Assembly: GCA_001775445.1 (NCBI GenBank)
Contig: MEWV01000015.1
Location: forward strand, 11,771 to 27,471
Direction of reading: 5' to 3'
DNA: 15,701 nucleotides
Origin: Candidatus Adlerbacteria bacterium RIFCSPHIGHO2_02_FULL_54_18
Lineage (GTDB): Bacteria > Patescibacteriota > Minisyncoccia > Phycocordibacterales > SBAW01
How positions within the stretch are numbered: position 1 is the first letter of the stretch; each line of letters starts with the position of its first letter. A program made the translations under genes and the position numbers. Below are positions 12,978-15,701 of this stretch, piece after piece. Below the pieces are notes generated by a model. The model was not told the origin of the DNA, made no database searches, and saw nothing but the letters and a program-made list of their open reading frames with translations.

Positions 12978-14267
12978 TTATTTTGTATTCTTATCAGTGG
13001 AGAGAAGGGTGTCGATGCGGTTGAGGTCGCGGGGGAAGAGGGTCGCCTCTTTTATGTTAGGGAGGTTAAGAAGGCGCGCGGTCAGGCGCTCGAGCCCCGT
13101 GGCCGAGCCGCCGTGCGGAGGCATACCGACCTTAAAGGCCTCGAGATAGAATTTGAATTTTTCAGGATCGAGCCCCCACGTTTTAATATTGCTCACCAGC
13201 TTGTTGTAGTCGTGGATGCGCTGGCCGCCGGTCGAAATTTCGATTCCGCGGAAGAGGAGGTCGAAGCTCTTGGAGTATCCCGGGTCGGCCTCGTCTTCAT
13301 AAGTATAGAAGGGGCGTTTGTTCATCGGATAGTGTGTCACAAATATAAAATCAGACCCGTGTTCTTTGAGCGCCCACTCGCAGAGTGCACGCTCGTGCTC
13401 CGGATCGAGGTCCAGCTCATCGGTTGAGACACCAAGCGCCTTTTGCGCCTCGCGGAGCTTAAGCACAGGAAACATAGCGGGCATAGCAATCTCCAGCCCG
13501 GTCTTCTTTACAATAAGGCGCATCGTCTTCTCGAGTACAGCCATCACGTCGACATGGTCTTTGATGAACCCCATTTCAAAGTCCATCGAGCTGTACTCGC
13601 TGAGGTGGCGCGTCGTGGAGTGCTTTTCTCCTCTAAAAACCTTTGGCGTGGTGAACGCGCGTTCGTATACACCAACCATAATTTGCTTGTAGAGTTGCGG
13701 TGATGTCGCAAGATAGGCCATTTTGTCGTAGTAGTAGTCAACTTTAAACGCCATCGCGCCACCTTCCGCATCGGCACCCGCAAGCGCCGGCGCTTGAAAC
13801 TCGGTAAAATCCTGTACCTTCATTTCCTCGCGAAATGCCTGGATTATGGTCTCCTGGAGTTTAAAAATGTCCTTTGAGCGCTCGCTGCGCAGAGTGTAGG
13901 GCTGATGGTCGAGGTACGTGTCGAGGTTTGTCTCGCTTGAGAGCTCAAAAGGAATTTCGGCCACGGAAATAATGTCAATCTTTTGGATTTCAAGCTCGAT
14001 GTCGCCGTTTTGGACATCGGCTTTTATGTTCCCCTCCGGCCGGGCATTAACCGTGCCTTCCACAGACACTACATACTCGTTGCGCACCTCTTTGGCTGCA
14101 TCGATAGATCCTGACAAAGGAAGGGCGACACCTTGCACGCTCCCGCTCCTGTCTCGAAAGTCAAAAAACACCATTTTACCCTGGTCGCGCCGCACACTCA
14201 CCCACCCCATGACGAGCGCGCGCTGCCCTACCTTTGTATGCAAATCTCCAATCAGCGTCCGCTCCAT
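12978..14267 (-). CDS. aspS: Aspartyl-tRNA synthetase, archaeal type
   Basis: A 429-residue class IIb synthetase of the archaeal/eukaryotic-like AspRS type; the bacterial type is about 590 residues with a GAD insertion that is absent here. The N-terminal OB-fold (1-100) includes GWVSVRRDQGKMVFFDFRDRSG. Motif 2 is FRGEKHSTTRHLSEYSSMDFE (211-231), whose MDFE favours Asp over Asn enzymes. Motif 3 is GGSATGLERL, followed by FPRDLNR. Such enzymes are often non-discriminating, charging both tRNA(Asp) and tRNA(Asn) for later amidation; that is inferred. The frame opens at a TTG (14291), but the ATG at 14265-14267 has GAAGGGA six bases upstream and is preferred. It is monocistronic, with a terminator at 12931-12955. 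Confidence 0.94.
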   Translation of the reverse strand: MERTLIGDLHTKVGQRALVMGWVSVRRDQGKMVFFDFRDRSGSVQGVALPLSGSIDAAKEVRNEYVVSVEGTVNARPEGNIKADVQNGDIELEIQKIDIISVAEIPFELSSETNLDTYLDHQPYTLRSERSKDIFKLQETIIQAFREEMKVQDFTEFQAPALAGADAEGGAMAFKVDYYYDKMAYLATSPQLYKQIMVGVYERAFTTPKVFRGEKHSTTRHLSEYSSMDFEMGFIKDHVDVMAVLEKTMRLIVKKTGLEIAMPAMFPVLKLREAQKALGVSTDELDLDPEHERALCEWALKEHGSDFIFVTHYPMNKRPFYTYEDEADPGYSKSFDLLFRGIEISTGGQRIHDYNKLVSNIKTWGLDPEKFKFYLEAFKVGMPPHGGSATGLERLTARLLNLPNIKEATLFPRDLNRIDTLLSTDKNTK

Positions 14268-14280
14268 ACAATGTCCCTTC

Positions 14281-14286
14281 AGTATA
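14281..14286 (-). promoter_or_regulatory. Possible -10 of aspS
   Basis: The minus strand reads TATACT, ending 13 bases before the aspS ATG, with the SD GAAGGGA immediately after it. No -35 is seen. If used, the leader would be about seven bases and much of the SD would lie outside the transcript, so another start further upstream is also possible. Confidence 0.35.
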
Positions 14287-14322
14287 CCCAAAAATCCCTT
14301 ACCCCGCCTGCGGTTTTACCTC

Positions 14323-14351
14323 TTGACAAAAATACAGTATGGGTGTATAAT
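14323..14351 (+). promoter_or_regulatory. Perfect consensus sigma-70 promoter
   Basis: TTGACA (14323-14328), exactly 17 bases, TATAAT (14346-14351). Start near 14358 gives a 5' UTR of about 46 bases. It is the strongest promoter in the window and drives only the 123-residue pilin-like gene. Confidence 0.93.
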
Positions 14352-14403
14352 AAAAGGTGAAAGTTCCACGCCCAATCTGGGGTTCACAACAGGAGAGAGT
14401 GTA

Positions 14404-14775
14404 ATGGCAACGGCAATCGAGTACGGCCTCATCGCCGCCGGCATTTCAGTCGCTATCATCGCCGTGGTCGGCGGGATTTCGCCGACTCGTTCGTACACGA
14501 AATATGACAAGCCGCGCATCGTCGAACTGGAGCCCGACGGCGTCAACATGATGCGGAAAGGCGAGATGAAGGCGGTTGTCGTCGACTGGACGAAACGAAG
14601 CTATCGCAGCTTCTTCTTCAGTCTAAACGAAAAACCGCCGAAGGTGGACCGTGGTACCGAATTCGTTACGTCGTGCTACTCTCCGAAGATCGAGAGAGTC
14701 GAGCGCGACTATGACTACCCGGCCTCTATCAACATGGACTACTCTGCACCCGGCGGCTACAAGATCAGCTGCTGA
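14404..14775 (+). CDS. Pilin-like small protein lacking a leader peptide
   Basis: A 123-residue protein. Residues 2-25, ATAIEYGLIAAGISVAIIAV and onward, match the start of mature Flp/type IVb pilins (consensus ATAIEYGLIA), including the Glu that is residue 5 once Met is removed. A polar domain of about 95 residues follows, Tyr- and charge-rich, with cysteines at 91 and at the very C-terminus (123), able to form a pilin-like disulfide loop. The start is fixed by AGGAG (14391-14395) before ATG and by the lack of any upstream in-frame ATG, GTG or TTG inside the predicted transcript. The usual basic leader ending in Gly is therefore absent. It is a stand-alone, probably highly expressed gene. The pilin assignment is from the N-terminal motif only; the C-terminal domain is unrecognised. 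Confidence 0.75.
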   Translation: MATAIEYGLIAAGISVAIIAVVGGISPTRSYTKYDKPRIVELEPDGVNMMRKGEMKAVVVDWTKRSYRSFFFSLNEKPPKVDRGTEFVTSCYSPKIERVERDYDYPASINMDYSAPGGYKISC

Positions 14776-14800
14776 CCGAAGTTCTGTCCTCCCCCACACT

Positions 14801-14831
14801 ACCCCCGGACTTGTTCCGGGGGTTTTCTTTT
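14801..14831 (+). terminator. Intrinsic terminator of the pilin-like gene
   Basis: ACCCCCGGA (14801-14809), loop CTTGT, TCCGGGGGT (14815-14823), then a T-rich tail (TTTTCTTTT) to 14831. It lies between the convergent pilin-like gene and trpS, just before the trpS stop. Confidence 0.9.
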
Positions 14832-14834
14832 ATA

Positions 14835-15701
14835 CTACAGCGAGACGCCTATTTTTTGACGTACATCTTGCATTTTTGCCGATGCTATTGTTCGCGCCTT
14901 CTCCCCGCCCTCGCTTAATACTTTTTTAACATCCTCGTCGGTAATTGCATCACGCTTCGCGCGCATGGGGGCGACCAGTTTTTCTAAGTCCTCTATCAGC
15001 GCTTCTTTAAGCGCTTTGTAGTTGCCTTTGCCTGCGGCGTACAGGGCATCAAGCTCTGTCTCGCCGCGGAAGAGCCGGTGTATCCGGTACACATTCTCTG
15101 GGCGTTCGCCCGACGAGTCCGTCACAATACTCATCACCGCCGCGGCGATTTCGTCTTTGGTGCCAAAAAGCGGGATGGTGTTTTTGTAGCTCTTGCTCAT
15201 TTTTTGCCCGTCTGTTCCGGGGACCACCGCCACCGCCTCCTGCACCCTCTCTGCGGGCTCCTTAAACGTCTGTCCGTAGGCGAGGTTAAACTTGCTTGCC
15301 GCCTCGCGCGCATACTCCACGTGCTGGCGCTGGTCCTCGCCCACCGGCACAATGTCGGTGTCGTAGAGCAAAATGTCGGCTGCCATAAGCATGGGGTAAT
15401 TAAACAGCCCCGCGTTCGCCTCGAGCCCTTTTGCCACCTTGTCTTTGTAGGCATGCGCCTGCATTAAAAAAGGCACCGTCACCAGACAGTCAAATATCCA
15501 CGCAAGTTCCGTGTGTTGTGGCACGTCGGATTGTTTAAAAATGATCACGTTCTCCTGGTTGACCCCGGCGGCTATAAAGTCCTTTGCGACCGAGAGGATG
15601 TTTTCCTGCAGGTCCTTTGCGCTCCTCACTGTGGTAAGCGCGTGGTAGTCGGCTATCATCAGGAGCCCCTGGTGCTCGACAAAAAGGTCAACAATGGGTT
15701 T
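14835..15701 (-). CDS. trpS: Tryptophanyl-tRNA synthetase, N-terminus off window
   Basis: A partial class I synthetase; the last 288 residues are present and the frame stays open to the window edge (KPIVDLFVEHQGLL precedes the Met at 15659), so that Met is internal. The missing part should hold the ATP-binding HIGH-like motif. Visible family features are IADYHALTT, the stretch ending TELAWIFDCLVTVPFL, YPMLMAADILLYDTDIVPVGEDQRQHVEYAREAA, and the signature KMSKS (codons at 15189-15203) within GTDGQKMSKSYKN. The C-terminus with EDVKKVLSEGGEKARTIA is typical. It is convergent with the pilin-like gene; no minus-strand terminator is obvious before it meets the plus-strand terminator at 14801-14831, which could act in both directions. 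Confidence 0.96.
   Translation of the reverse strand, partial: KPIVDLFVEHQGLLMIADYHALTTVRSAKDLQENILSVAKDFIAAGVNQENVIIFKQSDVPQHTELAWIFDCLVTVPFLMQAHAYKDKVAKGLEANAGLFNYPMLMAADILLYDTDIVPVGEDQRQHVEYAREAASKFNLAYGQTFKEPAERVQEAVAVVPGTDGQKMSKSYKNTIPLFGTKDEIAAAVMSIVTDSSGERPENVYRIHRLFRGETELDALYAAGKGNYKALKEALIEDLEKLVAPMRAKRDAITDEDVKKVLSEGGEKARTIASAKMQDVRQKIGVSL

Noticed and set aside
13918..14403. Upstream extension of the pilin-like ORF
   Set aside because: It runs antisense to aspS and crosses the consensus promoter and SD that define the ATG at 14404.
1..15701. CRISPR array, insertion sequence, phage or toxin-antitoxin module
   Set aside because: No regularly spaced direct repeats, transposase, integrase or paired toxin-antitoxin ORFs were seen; the only repeats are the short palindromes listed.

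Overview
The window looks like chromosomal DNA from a Candidate Phyla Radiation (Patescibacteria, probably Parcubacteria-like) bacterium. The evidence is a moderately GC-rich sequence with very tight gene packing (ATGA overlaps, gaps of 3-10 bases), an archaeal-type aspartyl-tRNA synthetase, few Shine-Dalgarno sequences, and small lineage-specific proteins beside universal cell-wall and translation genes. TGA is used as a stop (for example the ATGA junctions at 8856-8859 and 9755-9758). That argues against the Gracilibacteria/Absconditabacteria, which read TGA as glycine. Taxonomy is inferred from gene content only.

Layout. 1-186: a strong hairpin terminator and a structured non-coding stretch. 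229-885 (+): an unrecognised protein with transglutaminase-like features, followed by a plus-strand terminator. 1031-2808 (-): a DUF378 membrane protein, then an ABC-2 type exporter (ATPase and permease overlapping by ATGA). 2950-12441 (-): nine genes spaced like one operon, in transcription order pepA, scpA, scpB, a D-Ala-D-Ala carboxypeptidase, mraY, ftsW, murG, gltX, and a secreted coiled-coil/LytM (M23) hydrolase. A consensus-like promoter placed so that pepA mRNA would be leaderless stands in front of it. 12442-12977: a 58-residue Cys4 mini-protein (+) with its own ribosome binding site and terminator, a second hairpin, and the aspS terminator. 12978-14267 (-): aspS. 14404-14775 (+): a single-gene unit with a perfect TTGACA-17-TATAAT promoter, strong SD and terminator, encoding a small protein that begins exactly like a mature Flp-type pilin. 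14835-15701 (-): trpS, cut by the window edge.

Function. The large operon joins lipid-linked peptidoglycan precursor synthesis (MraY, MurG), septal glycan polymerisation (FtsW), peptidoglycan trimming (carboxypeptidase, LytM hydrolase) and chromosome condensation (ScpA/ScpB), so it couples division, wall growth and segregation. PepA and GltX are housekeeping passengers.

Most notable observations: (i) a perfect 15-bp-arm palindrome inserted in frame in a PepA loop, sharing a 9-mer with the palindrome that forms the aspS terminator, reminiscent of protein-embedded palindromic repeats; (ii) the pilin-like protein with no leader peptide, whose methionine-trimmed N-terminus would equal a processed Flp pilin; (iii) promoters that predict leaderless or nearly leaderless mRNAs on the minus strand, against SD-led small genes on the plus strand; (iv) a palindrome over the -10 and start codon of the ABC ATPase; (v) a GluRS with HIGH changed to NVGG and a patchy base composition.
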